Part shown: positions 1 through 9,584 of the stretch, one piece after another | Layout of the letters: each line of letters opens with the position of its first letter | How positions within the stretch are numbered: the first letter of the stretch is position 1 | Source: Xanthomonas sp. CFBP 8443 | GTDB taxonomy: Bacteria > Pseudomonadota > Gammaproteobacteria > Xanthomonadales > Xanthomonadaceae | DNA length: 64,000 nt | Reading direction: 5' to 3' | Assembly (NCBI RefSeq): GCF_025666195.1 | Contig: NZ_CP102592.1 | Span: forward strand, 806,001 to 870,000 | The notes under the pieces: generated by a model | Database searches by the model: none | Told to the model about the DNA's origin: nothing | What the model saw: only the letters and a program-made list of their open reading frames with translations | Program-made: the position numbers and the translations under genes

Positions 1-558
1 CTGCAGCAGCGCCGGCCAGTCCTCGTACAGGTACACCTGGCGGCTGCCGATCAGGGTGAAGCCCTGCGCCTGCAGCGCGTCCAGCCAGTGCGGCGTGTCC
101 ACCCGGTTCAACGAGCGGAACCACAACGCATGGTCCGGCCAGCGTGCGCGCGCGGCGTCCAGCAGGCCACCCAGTCCTTCGGGCGGCAGCGGCGGATACA
201 GGTTGGTGGACAGCAGCCAGTTGTTGAGGGTGACCGCGCGGTCGATCCGCGCCCAGTCCAGCCAGGCGCCGATGCCGCCGCACAGCCCGCGCAACGGTGC
301 GGCCAAGGCCGGCGGCAACAGGCGCGCGGCTTCCTCGGCGGCGTAGTCGGCATAGGTGGTGCGCGGCGAACACACCCAGGCGTTGCCCGCGCGCTGCTCG
401 CTGACCGTCGCCGGCATCGCCAGCGCGCCGGCCTGCAGCATCTCGATGCGGGCGTACAGATTGGAGCCTACGCTTTGCGCATCGCGGCCGGCGTGCAGCG
501 CGGCGAAGCGTTGCGCTTGCACGGCGTAGTCGGTACCGGGCTCGGCGTTGCCGTTCAT
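1..558 (-). CDS. Uncharacterised protein, C-terminal end cut off by the window edge
   Basis: The reading frame starts at an ATG and runs off the left end without a stop, giving 186 codons. Its start overlaps the stop of the upstream ATP-grasp gene by four bases (ATGA), so it is the last visible member of the same minus-strand operon. The protein is soluble, with no signal peptide or membrane segment. Toward the end it has a WFRSLN motif and a QVYLYEDW segment, a pattern that faintly recalls GNAT-like acyltransferases, but I do not recognise the family with confidence. Its place in the KAS III/SDR/MBL/ATP-grasp cluster suggests a role in the same unknown pathway. Confidence 0.7.
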   Translation of the reverse strand, partial: MNGNAEPGTDYAVQAQRFAALHAGRDAQSVGSNLYARIEMLQAGALAMPATVSEQRAGNAWVCSPRTTYADYAAEEAARLLPPALAAPLRGLCGGIGAWLDWARIDRAVTLNNWLLSTNLYPPLPPEGLGGLLDAARARWPDHALWFRSLNRVDTPHWLDALQAQGFTLIGSRQVYLYEDWPALLQ

Positions 559-1736
559 GGCGGCGGCAGGGCCTCGCCGTCCCATTCGATGTCGCGGGTG
601 GAGGCCTCGCGCAGCGTGCAGCGCCGGGCCAGCGCCAGCCGCGCATGGCTGCCCAGGTCGCGCAGCGCGCCGGCCAGCGGGCGCCGGTCGCCGCGCGGCG
701 CCAGCACGTCGTCGGCGCGCGCATAGTCGTCGCGCCAGCGGCGCAGCTGGCCGTGGCGCAGCGCCGCGGGCAGGGCGACGCCGAGCATCAGCGGGCCGAG
801 CATCGCCGCGCGCGTGGCTGCCGGGCGTACCACCGCCGCCGGATCGCGGCAGCTGCCGTCCAGCGCCGCGACCAGTGGGTCGGCGGCAGCGAACAGGTGC
901 AGGCCGCTGGTCGCGCGCGGATTGCATTCGATCACGCTGCAGCGGCCCTGCGCCGAGACGATCCAGTCGAAGGAGAGCTGCCCGCTGAAACCGAGCTTGC
1001 CGACCAGCTGCGCGGTGAAGCGTTCGATCTGCGGCGACGGCGCGGCCTCGAAGTAGTAGCTGGAGCTGCGCTGCAGCCGGTAGCGCGGCCGGTACACCGC
1101 ATGCGCCAGCAGCACGCCGTCGCGCGCCACCGCGTACGAACAGCGTTCCTCGCCTTCGCAATAGCGCTGCGCGACCCAGTCGCCCTGGTCGGGCAGAGGC
1201 GGCGCGACGGCGGGCAGGCCGTGCGGATGCACCCGCACGTGCACGCCGAAGCGCGAGTATTCCGGCTTCAGCACCAGCGGCGCGCTGCCGGCCCAGTCGC
1301 GCGCCTGCGCCAGGCTGCGCACCCGCATGCTGTCCGGCACGTCCACGTCGGCATCGAGCGTGCGCGCAAGCTGCAGGAACTGCCACTTGCTGTGCAGCGT
1401 GCGCAGCGTGTCGAACGCGTCCACCAGCACGTCGAGTTGCGCCGGCAGCGCGTGACGGTAGCGGGCGAGGTAGAACACTTCCTCGCAGGTCGGCAACAGC
1501 AGCGCGATGCGCTGGCGCGCGACCAGCGCGTTGAGGTCGGCGACATAGGCGGCCGGCGCGTCGCGTGCGGGGGCGATGCGATGGCTGGCGGTCACCGCGC
1601 GCGACCAGGCGGAAATACGGCAGGCCACGCTGTCGGCCAGATGCACGCGCCAGCCCTGCGCGGCGAAGCGCCGCGCCAGGTCCAGCGCCACCGGCGCGCG
1701 CGCGCCGGTGATCAGCACCGCCGGCGCGCTAGCCAT
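555..1736 (-). CDS. ATP-grasp ligase of the KAS III/SDR cluster
   Basis: A 393-residue protein with an N-terminal Rossmann-like segment (VLITGARAPVALDLARRF) and an ATP-grasp fold. The ATP-binding lysine lies in VLKPEYSRFG, a glycine/glutamate loop in EGEERCSY, and the Mg-binding signature in IECNPRATSG. The family joins a carboxylate to an amine or thiol through an acyl-phosphate; the substrate here is unknown. The ATG at 1736 gives a clean N-terminus and overlaps the end of the MBL gene by 8 bp, whereas the frame upstream of it is Arg-rich shadow sequence. The downstream gene also overlaps, so translation is probably coupled. Confidence 0.85.
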   Translation of the reverse strand: MASAPAVLITGARAPVALDLARRFAAQGWRVHLADSVACRISAWSRAVTASHRIAPARDAPAAYVADLNALVARQRIALLLPTCEEVFYLARYRHALPAQLDVLVDAFDTLRTLHSKWQFLQLARTLDADVDVPDSMRVRSLAQARDWAGSAPLVLKPEYSRFGVHVRVHPHGLPAVAPPLPDQGDWVAQRYCEGEERCSYAVARDGVLLAHAVYRPRYRLQRSSSYYFEAAPSPQIERFTAQLVGKLGFSGQLSFDWIVSAQGRCSVIECNPRATSGLHLFAAADPLVAALDGSCRDPAAVVRPAATRAAMLGPLMLGVALPAALRHGQLRRWRDDYARADDVLAPRGDRRPLAGALRDLGSHARLALARRCTLREASTRDIEWDGEALPPP

Positions 1737-2577
1737 CGGCCGCTGTGCGCGCGGCCGGCCGCCATTGCCGGCAATGCGAAGGCACCATGCGCAGCGCCGG
1801 TTCGGCCAGGCGCAGCGCATGCAGCCGCGCCAGCGTGTCGCGATAGACGCGGTGCTCGCCGAGCAGGCGGGTGACCAGCGCCGGCGGCGGCGTGCCGTCG
1901 GCGATCGCGGCGCTGGACCAGGCCGCGTCGGCGACCAGGAATACCGGTCCGTGCGCATCCTCGAACCACAGGCCGTAGTGGCCGGGTGCGTGCCCGGGCA
2001 GTGGCACCAGCAGCACGCTGCCGTCGCCGAACAGGTCGCGCAGCGTGCCGAAGCCGCGCAGTGCCGCCGGTGCCGGACAGGTCGGCAATGCTTCGAACCA
2101 CTGCATGCGTTCGCGCGCGCCGTGCAGCAGCGCCGGCAGGAAGCCTTCGCGCAACGCCGCCAGCCGCCCGCGCCGTTGCAGGTCGTCCCAGGCCTGTTGC
2201 GCGCAGGCGATGCGCGCCTGTGCGAAGTCGGCCACGCCGCCGACGTGGTCGCCGTGGAAATGCGACAGCACGATCCAGCCGATCGCCGCAGCGTCGATGC
2301 CGTCGCGAGCCAACTGCTCGCGCAACGACTGGCCCGGCGCCAGGTGCACCGGCGTCAGCACGCGGTACAGGCGCTCGGGAAACTGCGCGGTGGCATCGAG
2401 GAAGTGCTGCGAGTAGCCGGTGTCGAACAGCAGGTTGCCGTGTACCGGGTGCTGCAGCAGCGCCGCCAGCGCCGGGAACTGGCACGGCGCCAGCGTCGCG
2501 CCGCGGCGCGTGGCGCGCTCGGGATGGGTGCAGTGCCCGGCTTCGTACAGCCGCCAGCGCAGCGTCGGTGCGCTCAT
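1729..2577 (-). CDS. Metallo-beta-lactamase-fold hydrolase
   Basis: A 282-residue MBL-fold enzyme. The metal-binding HxHxDH motif is explicit in LSHFHGDHVGG, with further probable ligands in PLPGHAPGHYG, the aspartate of VADAAW, and VPSHCRQW near the C-terminus. The overall plan resembles lactonase/thioesterase-type members of the superfamily, but the substrate cannot be read from sequence. The chosen ATG (MSAPTLRWRLYEAG) is followed directly by a normal MBL beginning; the frame continues upstream only as low-quality Arg/Pro sequence. It lies 166 bp after the SDR gene and overlaps the ATP-grasp gene by 8 bp. Confidence 0.87.
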   Translation of the reverse strand: MSAPTLRWRLYEAGHCTHPERATRRGATLAPCQFPALAALLQHPVHGNLLFDTGYSQHFLDATAQFPERLYRVLTPVHLAPGQSLREQLARDGIDAAAIGWIVLSHFHGDHVGGVADFAQARIACAQQAWDDLQRRGRLAALREGFLPALLHGARERMQWFEALPTCPAPAALRGFGTLRDLFGDGSVLLVPLPGHAPGHYGLWFEDAHGPVFLVADAAWSSAAIADGTPPPALVTRLLGEHRVYRDTLARLHALRLAEPALRMVPSHCRQWRPAARTAADG

Positions 2578-2646
2578 GTGCGTTCTCGCCCGGCCGCGTG
2601 GTGCGTGGGTGATGTTGCGGCCACGGCGCTTTGGCGGGCAAACCGC

Positions 2647-2670
2647 GTCGGGACTGAAGTCCCTCCCACA
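2647..2670. repeat. REP-type palindrome (single copy)
   Basis: A GGGACTGAAGTCCCTCCCACA unit of the REP family seen throughout the window lies in the 166-bp gap between the SDR and MBL genes. It splits the otherwise tightly packed cluster and could affect mRNA stability between the two halves. Confidence 0.75.
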
Positions 2671-2743
2671 CATGCGAAAACGCGCACGCCTGCGTCGGCA
2701 GGCGATGCCGGACAGGCCGGGCCACGGACTTGCCAGGACCGCC

Positions 2744-3721
2744 TCACCTGCGTGCCAGGGCCGCCAGCCCGGCCTCGGTGGACAGCACCGGCGCGTAGCC
2801 GAGTTCGCGCCGGGCGCGGCCGATGTCCAGCGTCTGCGAATAGCCGAGCACGCCGATGCCGTAGCGGCTCAGCCGCGGCTCCGGTTGCCCGCGCCGGCGC
2901 AGCGCGATCTGCTCGCCGACCGTGGCCAGCGCCAGCGCCAGGCCGCGCGGCACCGGCAGCAGGCGCACCCGCAGCTGCAGCACCGCGAACAGTTCGGTGA
3001 GCAGGTCGCGCACCGCGATCGGCGCGCCGTTGCTGATGTTGTAGGCGCGGCCGTCGCCGACATGCTCGGCGCGCAGCGCGGCCAGCGCCGCGGCCACCGC
3101 GTTCTCCACGCAGCACACGTCGATCATCGCGCGCCCGCCGTGCACCAGCGGGAACCAGCCACGCTGCGCCACCGCCAGCAGCCGCGGCACGATCGCGTTG
3201 TCGCCGTGGCCGAACACCGCGCGCGGGCGCAGCACCAGCGCCGGCAGCCCGGCCGCGGCGGCGGCGCGCACCTTCTCCTCGGCTTCCCACTTGGTCTGCG
3301 GATAGCCGCCGATCCAGCGCGTCGGCGGGGTGAAGTCTTCGCTCACCTGGTACTGGTCGGCGAAGCGGAAATAGATGCTGGGCGAACTGAAGTGCACGAA
3401 GCGCCGCACCTGCGCGCGCTGCGCGGCGGCGAGCATGCGCTCGGTGGCGACCACGTTGGCCTGGCGGAACACCTCGGCGCTGGCCCACGGCGCGGACAGC
3501 GCGGCGCAGTGGATCACCGCGTCGCAGTCGTGCAGCAGCGGCGCCAGGTCGTCGCGGCACAGTTCGGCGCGGACCACGTCGATGCGCGGATCGCCGGCGA
3601 AGGCGGCCAGCGCGGCGGCATTGCGGCCGCTGGCGCGGACCTGCGCGCCTTCGGCGGCGAGGGCGCGGACGATGTGCGCGCCGATGAAGCCGGAGGCGCC
3701 GGTGACCAGGATGCGCGCCAT
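2744..3721 (-). CDS. Extended short-chain dehydrogenase/reductase (NAD-dependent epimerase/3-beta-HSD type)
   Basis: A 325-residue extended SDR. The nucleotide-binding motif is GASGFIGAH at residues 7-15. The active site has Ser in HFSSPSIYF and the Tyr-x3-Lys pair in GGYPQTKWEAE. The C-terminal substrate domain is of the 3-beta-hydroxysteroid dehydrogenase/NAD epimerase type, which includes OleD. It starts one base after the KAS III stop codon, so the two are surely co-transcribed. Pairing a KAS III with an OleD-like SDR is reminiscent of olefin/beta-ketoacyl chemistry, but no OleB or OleC is visible here. Confidence 0.88.
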   Translation of the reverse strand: MARILVTGASGFIGAHIVRALAAEGAQVRASGRNAAALAAFAGDPRIDVVRAELCRDDLAPLLHDCDAVIHCAALSAPWASAEVFRQANVVATERMLAAAQRAQVRRFVHFSSPSIYFRFADQYQVSEDFTPPTRWIGGYPQTKWEAEEKVRAAAAAGLPALVLRPRAVFGHGDNAIVPRLLAVAQRGWFPLVHGGRAMIDVCCVENAVAAALAALRAEHVGDGRAYNISNGAPIAVRDLLTELFAVLQLRVRLLPVPRGLALALATVGEQIALRRRGQPEPRLSRYGIGVLGYSQTLDIGRARRELGYAPVLSTEAGLAALARR

Positions 3722-3722
3722 G

Positions 3723-4739
3723 TCAGTACCTCAGCACAGCGCCGCCGAACGCCAGCCCGGCGCCGGAACCGACCAGGCCGATCAGGTCGCCGCGCACGAT
3801 GCGGCCTTCGGCGATGGCCTGGTGCAGCGCGCTCGGGATCGACGCGGCCATCTGGTTGCCGCGCGCGCCGATCACGTTGATCAGCGTGTCCGGCGCCAGC
3901 CGCAGTGCGACCTGCAGGTGCCGCAGCGCCTTGGCGCTGGCCTGGTGCGGCACGATCCGCTGCAACTGCTCCAGGTCGACGCCGGCCTTGTCCAGCAGCC
4001 GCTGCAGGAACCCGGGCAACTTCGCGGCGGCGAGCCGGTAGGTGGCGCGGCCGTTCATTTCGAACAGCGAGCCGGCGCGCAACGCCTCCACACCGTGTTC
4101 CAGGCGCAGGCGGGTGCCGCCGGCGCGGACCCGGCAATGCTCGATGCCTTCGGAATAGGTTTCCAGGTGCGCGGCCAGCAACTGCGAACCGCTGTCGCCG
4201 CTGTCCGCGCCCAGGACCACCGCCGCGGCGCCGTCGCCGAACAGCGGCGCGGTGTCCATGTCCTCGCTGTTGAGGCCGACGCTGGCGATCTCGCTGGACA
4301 CGATCAGCACGCGCCGGTAGCGGCCGGCGGCGATCGCGCAGGCGGCCAGGTCCAGCGCGGCGATGAAGCTCAGGCAGGTGGCGTTGACGTCGAACGCGGC
4401 CAGTCCGCTGCCCTGCAGGCCGAGCCGCGCATGCAGCAACGCGGCGCTGCACGGGATCGCCTGCTCCATCAGGCTGCAGGCGGAGATCACGCAATCGACC
4501 TGGCCCGGTTCCAGCTGCGCCGCCGCCAGCGCCGCGCGCGCGGCGCGTTCGCCCATCAGCGAGGCCGGTTCCTCGGCGCCGGCGTAGTGGCGCACGCCGA
4601 CCCCGGCATGGCGCAGGGTCCAGCCGGCGGGCTTGCCCCAGCGCCGGTCGAAGCTGTCCGAGGCCACCTGCCGCGCCGGCAGATAGTCGCCCGTGCCGAG
4701 GATGCGCACCGCGATGGGCCTGCTGGGTTCGACGGTCAT
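3723..4739 (-). CDS. 3-oxoacyl-ACP synthase III-like ketosynthase
   Basis: A 338-residue KAS III (FabH/OleA-like) enzyme. The catalytic triad is visible: Cys in NATCLSFIAAL, His in IVPHQASAKAL and Asn in GARGNQMAAS. The ATG at 4739 was preferred to a TTG two codons upstream because it is the stronger start. Such enzymes condense an acyl-CoA or acyl-ACP with a second acyl unit. This one heads a minus-strand run of SDR, MBL and ATP-grasp genes rather than fatty-acid synthesis genes, so a dedicated secondary pathway is more likely than housekeeping FabH. Confidence 0.88.
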   Translation of the reverse strand: MTVEPSRPIAVRILGTGDYLPARQVASDSFDRRWGKPAGWTLRHAGVGVRHYAGAEEPASLMGERAARAALAAAQLEPGQVDCVISACSLMEQAIPCSAALLHARLGLQGSGLAAFDVNATCLSFIAALDLAACAIAAGRYRRVLIVSSEIASVGLNSEDMDTAPLFGDGAAAVVLGADSGDSGSQLLAAHLETYSEGIEHCRVRAGGTRLRLEHGVEALRAGSLFEMNGRATYRLAAAKLPGFLQRLLDKAGVDLEQLQRIVPHQASAKALRHLQVALRLAPDTLINVIGARGNQMAASIPSALHQAIAEGRIVRGDLIGLVGSGAGLAFGGAVLRY

Positions 4740-4850
4740 CGCCAAAGCTCGGGCAAAGGGGGCGCAGCGTACTGCCAGCGGATCGGCGCCGGCAACCGCT
4801 CTTGGGGAAATCGCGGCGCTGTCTGTCGCTGGCGGCCTCAGACAGCCGAC

Positions 4851-5297
4851 TCAATCATGCAGCGACTTGGCGAAGTATTTGGGCGCTTCGACGAAGCCTT
4901 CCCGCCGGTAGAAGGCGTGCGCCCGCTCCCGGCGGCGATGGCAGTGCACCTCCAGGCGGTCGCAGCCGCGCTGCCGCGCCAACGCCTCGCCCTGCGCCAG
5001 CAAACGCTGCCCCACGCCGGCGCCGCGCGCGCGATCGTCCACGCAGAAATAGCTGATGCGGCAGATGTCGCCGGCCAAGGCCAACTGCGGCAGAAAATGC
5101 AGCGACAACACGCCCACGACGTCGTCCCCGGCGGCGGCCACCAGCAAGGCCTGGTCCGGATGCGCCAGCAGCTGCGCCAGGCGCGCCTCGATGAAGTCCT
5201 CGGTTCCGGCATAGTCCAGCTCCGCCAGCAACGCCACGATCGCCTGCCGGTCCGCCATCGCCGCGTTCCTGATCGTCAGGTTGCCGTTCTCGCCCAT
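4851..5297 (-). CDS. GNAT-family N-acetyltransferase
   Basis: A 148-residue single-domain GNAT protein. The acetyl-CoA pyrophosphate-binding loop is DDRARGAGVGQRLL, and the C-terminal motif B ends with AFYRREGFVEAPKYFAK, as in the family. The ATG at 5297 (MGENGNLTIRNA) is preferred; the frame extends 12 codons further only to a TTG. It is about 110 bp upstream of the KAS III gene and on the same strand, so it may belong to that cluster. The acceptor substrate is unknown. Confidence 0.85.
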   Translation of the reverse strand: MGENGNLTIRNAAMADRQAIVALLAELDYAGTEDFIEARLAQLLAHPDQALLVAAAGDDVVGVLSLHFLPQLALAGDICRISYFCVDDRARGAGVGQRLLAQGEALARQRGCDRLEVHCHRRRERAHAFYRREGFVEAPKYFAKSLHD

Positions 5298-5378
5298 TTG
5301 CCGATAGTAGAAAGTCGCCCAAGTCGGGCGCAACCGATTTACAGACCCATGCAGGCGATACGGGAATGCACGACGCGC

Positions 5379-6092
5379 CTAGCGGCCGCGGCGCTGTCCG
5401 TACCAGAAGCCGAGCGCCTCGCGCGAGCGCAGCATGCCGCGGCCGCGGCGCAGCAACTGGAGCAGCAGGCCCAGGTGCTCGCGCTTGCTGAAACTGCGCA
5501 GCTTGCGGTCGGAGGTGTGCACCGGCTCACGCAGGATCACGAAGCGGCCGTGGCGGGCCAACGCGCGGCTCAGCGCCACGTCCTCGCCGGCGTAGTAGCG
5601 CTCGTCGAAGCCGCCGGCGGCGACGAAGGCGCTGCGCGTGCAGAACAGGAAGCAGCCCGGGGCGATGCCGGTGCGGCGGAACAGCCAGCCGAACATGGCT
5701 TGCGCCACGCGTTCGTGCCAGGCGACGGCACCGAGCAACTGCACTTGCGCGCCGCCGCCCACCGCGCCGGTGTGCAGCGCACGCAGCGCCGCGGCCAGCA
5801 ATGGCGTGTTGACGCGGGTGTCGGCATCGACGAACAGCAGGTAGCGGCCGCGGCTGGCGGCGGCGCCGGCATTGCGCGTGGCGGCGATGTGCCGCAACTG
5901 CACGTCCAGCACCTGCGCGCCGTGGCGGCGCGCGATCTGCGCGGTGTCGTCGCTGCAGGCGTCGGCGACCACCAGGGTCTCGTAGTCCAGCCGCAAGGCT
6001 TCGGCGGCGATATGCAGCGACGCCAGGGTGTCGCCGATCAGGGCGGCTTCGTCGTGGGCGGGAACGATGAACGAGATCACGTCCGGCATCAT
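5379..6092 (-). CDS. Glycosyltransferase family 2
   Basis: A 237-residue GT-A fold glycosyltransferase. It begins with the family's ISFIVPAHDE strand, has the nucleotide-binding VVADACSDDT segment, the DxD metal motif in LLFVDADTR, and an acceptor/base region in YYAGEDVALSRAL. There is no membrane anchor, so it acts in the cytosol. Two adjacent ATG codons begin the gene; the outer one is used. The donor sugar and acceptor cannot be told. It is co-directional with the GNAT and KAS III genes downstream, at about 80 bp. Confidence 0.85.
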   Translation of the reverse strand: MMPDVISFIVPAHDEAALIGDTLASLHIAAEALRLDYETLVVADACSDDTAQIARRHGAQVLDVQLRHIAATRNAGAAASRGRYLLFVDADTRVNTPLLAAALRALHTGAVGGGAQVQLLGAVAWHERVAQAMFGWLFRRTGIAPGCFLFCTRSAFVAAGGFDERYYAGEDVALSRALARHGRFVILREPVHTSDRKLRSFSKREHLGLLLQLLRRGRGMLRSREALGFWYGQRRGR

Positions 6093-6177
6093 GCGACGCC
6101 GGAGCGGCGCGGGCAAATCGGCCCGCGCCGCGTGCCGGCCTGCCGCAGGCACGGCGCGGCCGGTTCGCAACAGCGGG

Positions 6178-7173
<996 letters not shown>

Positions 7174-7410
7174 CGGGAAGCTCCTGTTGGGAGGGGGAGG
7201 AGATGTGGAAAAGACCCGGCGCGGACGCTGTCGTCGCGGGGCAGGGAGAATGCGGGCGCGGCGCGGCGGTGCGTTATCGCGATCGCGCAGGATCCTTGTC
7301 CGATCCTGCAAACGCGCCGCCGCGCCGCGATCTGCGCAGGCGCCGACCATGCCATGGCCGGCGTTTGCGCAGAGTCAGTGCCGCGTTCGGCCACGCGTTG
7401 CCGGCGCGGT

Positions 7411-8493
7411 TCAGATCGCCGGCGTGCGCGGCCGCAGGCGGGTGCCGCCGGACACCAGCTGCCGCGGCACCGGCAGGCGCACGAACGCGTGCGGGAACGG
7501 CAGCGCCACCGCGCTGACCGCATCCAACTGCTGCAACTGCTGCGCGTCCAGCTGCAGGTCCAGCGCGCCGAGATTGTCGTCCAGCTGCGCCAGGGTGCGC
7601 GCGCCGACGATCGGGATTGCGCCGGCGCCCGGCCGCTGCAGCAGCCAGGCCAGCGCCACCTGCGCCGGCGAACGGCCCAGTTCCGAGGCGACCTGCTTGA
7701 CCACGTCGGCGATGTCCAGCGCGCGCTCGGTCAGCATCTCGTGCGCATGCGCCGCATCGCCGCGCTCGGCGCCGGCCTGGCCGTCCGCGGCACGGCGCTG
7801 CACCGCGGCCAGGTCCTGGCGGCTGTACTTGCCGGTCAGGATGCCCATGGTCAGCGGCGACCAGGCCAGCACCGCCAGCCCGAGCGCCTCGGCCATCGGC
7901 ACCAGCTCGGCCTCGACCGTGCGCTGCGCCAGGCTGTATTCGATCTGCAGCGCGACCAGCGGCGACCAGCCGCGCAGGTCGGCCAGGGTCTGCATCCGCG
8001 CCACCTGCCAGGCCGGCGCGTCGGAGATGCCGGCGTAGACGATCTTGCCGGCGCGCACCAGGTCGTCGAAGCCGCGCATCACTTCCTCCACCGGCGTGGT
8101 GTCGTCCCAGATGTGCAGGTACAGCAGGTCCAGGTAGTCGGTGCGCAGCCGCTTCAGGCTGGCCTCCACCGACTGCAGCAGGTTCTTGCGGTGGTTGCCG
8201 CCGCCGTTGGGGTCGCCGGGGAAGGGGTTGAGGGTGTACTTGCTGGCGATGACCAGGCGGTCGCGGCGTCCTTCGGCGAACTTGCCGAGCAGGGTCTCGG
8301 AACTGCCGTTGGTGTAGGTGTTGGCGGTGTCGATGAAGTTGCCGCCGCGTTCGACGTAGCGCGCGAACAGGCGCCCGGCTTCGGCTTCGTCGGCGCCCCA
8401 GCCCCAGTCGTTGCCGAAGGTCATCGTGCCCAGCGAAATGGGGCTGACGCGCAGGCCGGAGCGGCCGAGCAGGCGGTAGTGGTCGAGCGACAT
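7411..8493 (-). CDS. Aldo/keto reductase, divergent from a LysR gene
   Basis: A 360-residue aldo/keto reductase. Its tetrad residues are in DTANTYTNGSSE (Asp, Tyr), VIASKYT (Lys) and LLYLHIWDD (His). The C-terminal cofactor region is IPIVGARTLAQLDDNLGAL. It starts at the ATG at 8493 and diverges from the LysR regulator at 8602, with only 108 bp between them. That arrangement usually means that the LysR protein controls the reductase from the shared intergenic region. The substrate is unknown. Confidence 0.92.
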   Translation of the reverse strand: MSLDHYRLLGRSGLRVSPISLGTMTFGNDWGWGADEAEAGRLFARYVERGGNFIDTANTYTNGSSETLLGKFAEGRRDRLVIASKYTLNPFPGDPNGGGNHRKNLLQSVEASLKRLRTDYLDLLYLHIWDDTTPVEEVMRGFDDLVRAGKIVYAGISDAPAWQVARMQTLADLRGWSPLVALQIEYSLAQRTVEAELVPMAEALGLAVLAWSPLTMGILTGKYSRQDLAAVQRRAADGQAGAERGDAAHAHEMLTERALDIADVVKQVASELGRSPAQVALAWLLQRPGAGAIPIVGARTLAQLDDNLGALDLQLDAQQLQQLDAVSAVALPFPHAFVRLPVPRQLVSGGTRLRPRTPAI

Positions 8494-8601
8494 GGGGAGG
8501 TTCCTGGCAAGCGGTCGGTACCGCGGGATGGGCAGGATGCGCCGCGCGACCACGCGGATAAACTGGCATAGTCTGCATCTTCCTTGAAGTTGAGCTTCAC
8601 A

Positions 8602-9504
8602 ATGGCTGCCAGTCCCCTGCCTGCCGTGGTCGCCTTCGCCCGCGTCGCCCACCATGCCAGCTTCACCCGCGCCGCCAACGAACTCGGCGTCTCGGCCTCG
8701 GCGTTGTCGCAGACGGTGCGTGCGCTGGAGGCGCAGTTGGGCGTGCGCCTGCTGCATCGCACGACGCGCCGGGTGGCGCTGAGCGAACATGGCGCGCGCT
8801 TCCTGGAACGGGTGCGGCCGGGCCTGGCGCAGATCGAGGCGGCGTTCCTGGACCTGGACATGGTGCGCGAGCGCCCGGCCGGGCGCCTGCGCATCACCTT
8901 GCCGCGGGTGGTGGCCGATCAGTTGGTGATGCCGTGGCTGCCGGCGTTCCTGGCGCGCTATCCGCAGATCGAAGTGGAGCTGTGCGTGGACGCGGCGCTG
9001 GTCGACGTGGTGGCCGAGGGCTTCGATGCCGGCATCCGCCTCGGCGAATGCCTGGCGCGCGACATGATCGCGGTGCCGCTGGGGCCGATGCAGCGCCAGG
9101 TAATCGTCGCCGCGCCGTCCTATTTCCGGCGCCATCCGCTGCCGCAGACGCCGGCCGACCTGGTCGACCACGACTGCATCGTGCACCGCATGAGCAATGG
9201 CCGGCGCATGGCCTGGGAGTTCACCCGCGACGGCCGCGATTTCGAAGTGGAGGTGAGCGGCACCCTGGTGTTCAACGACAGCGGCCTGACCCATGCCGCC
9301 GCGCTGGCCGGCCTGGGCCTGGCGCAGGGCTTCGAATCGGTGGTCGCCGCCGACGTCGCCGCCGGCCGCCTGGTCCGCGTGCTCGACGACTGGCAGCAGC
9401 CGTTCGCCGGCTTCTATCTGTATTACCCGGCGCGCGAACACCTGGCGCCGAAGTTGCGCGTGTTCATCGACCACCTGCGCGCGGCGAACGCGTCGGCAGG
9501 GTAG
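8602..9504 (+). CDS. LysR-family transcriptional regulator
   Basis: A 300-residue LysR regulator. The N-terminal winged helix-turn-helix covers about residues 5-65 (SFTRAANELGVSASALSQT), followed by the linker helix and a LysR substrate-binding domain to the C-terminus. The ATG at 8602 is preferred over an in-frame TTG at 8584 six codons upstream. It is transcribed away from the aldo/keto reductase at 7411-8493, its most likely target. Confidence 0.92.
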   Translation: MAASPLPAVVAFARVAHHASFTRAANELGVSASALSQTVRALEAQLGVRLLHRTTRRVALSEHGARFLERVRPGLAQIEAAFLDLDMVRERPAGRLRITLPRVVADQLVMPWLPAFLARYPQIEVELCVDAALVDVVAEGFDAGIRLGECLARDMIAVPLGPMQRQVIVAAPSYFRRHPLPQTPADLVDHDCIVHRMSNGRRMAWEFTRDGRDFEVEVSGTLVFNDSGLTHAAALAGLGLAQGFESVVAADVAAGRLVRVLDDWQQPFAGFYLYYPAREHLAPKLRVFIDHLRAANASAG

Positions 9505-9547
9505 CGGCGGCACGCTCGGCCGCCGCCGCACGCAACCGGCGGCCTGC

Positions 9548-9572
9548 CGTCGCCACCGTGGCGGTGGCGACG
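9548..9572. terminator. GC-rich hairpin between convergent genes
   Basis: A near-perfect palindrome, GTCGCCACC paired with GGTGGCGAC around a short loop, lies between the convergent LysR and flavodoxin genes. It has no clear U-tract on either strand. It is therefore a possible bidirectional terminator or transcript-end stabiliser rather than a classic intrinsic terminator. Confidence 0.45.
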
Positions 9573-9584
9573 CAGGAGCGCGGC

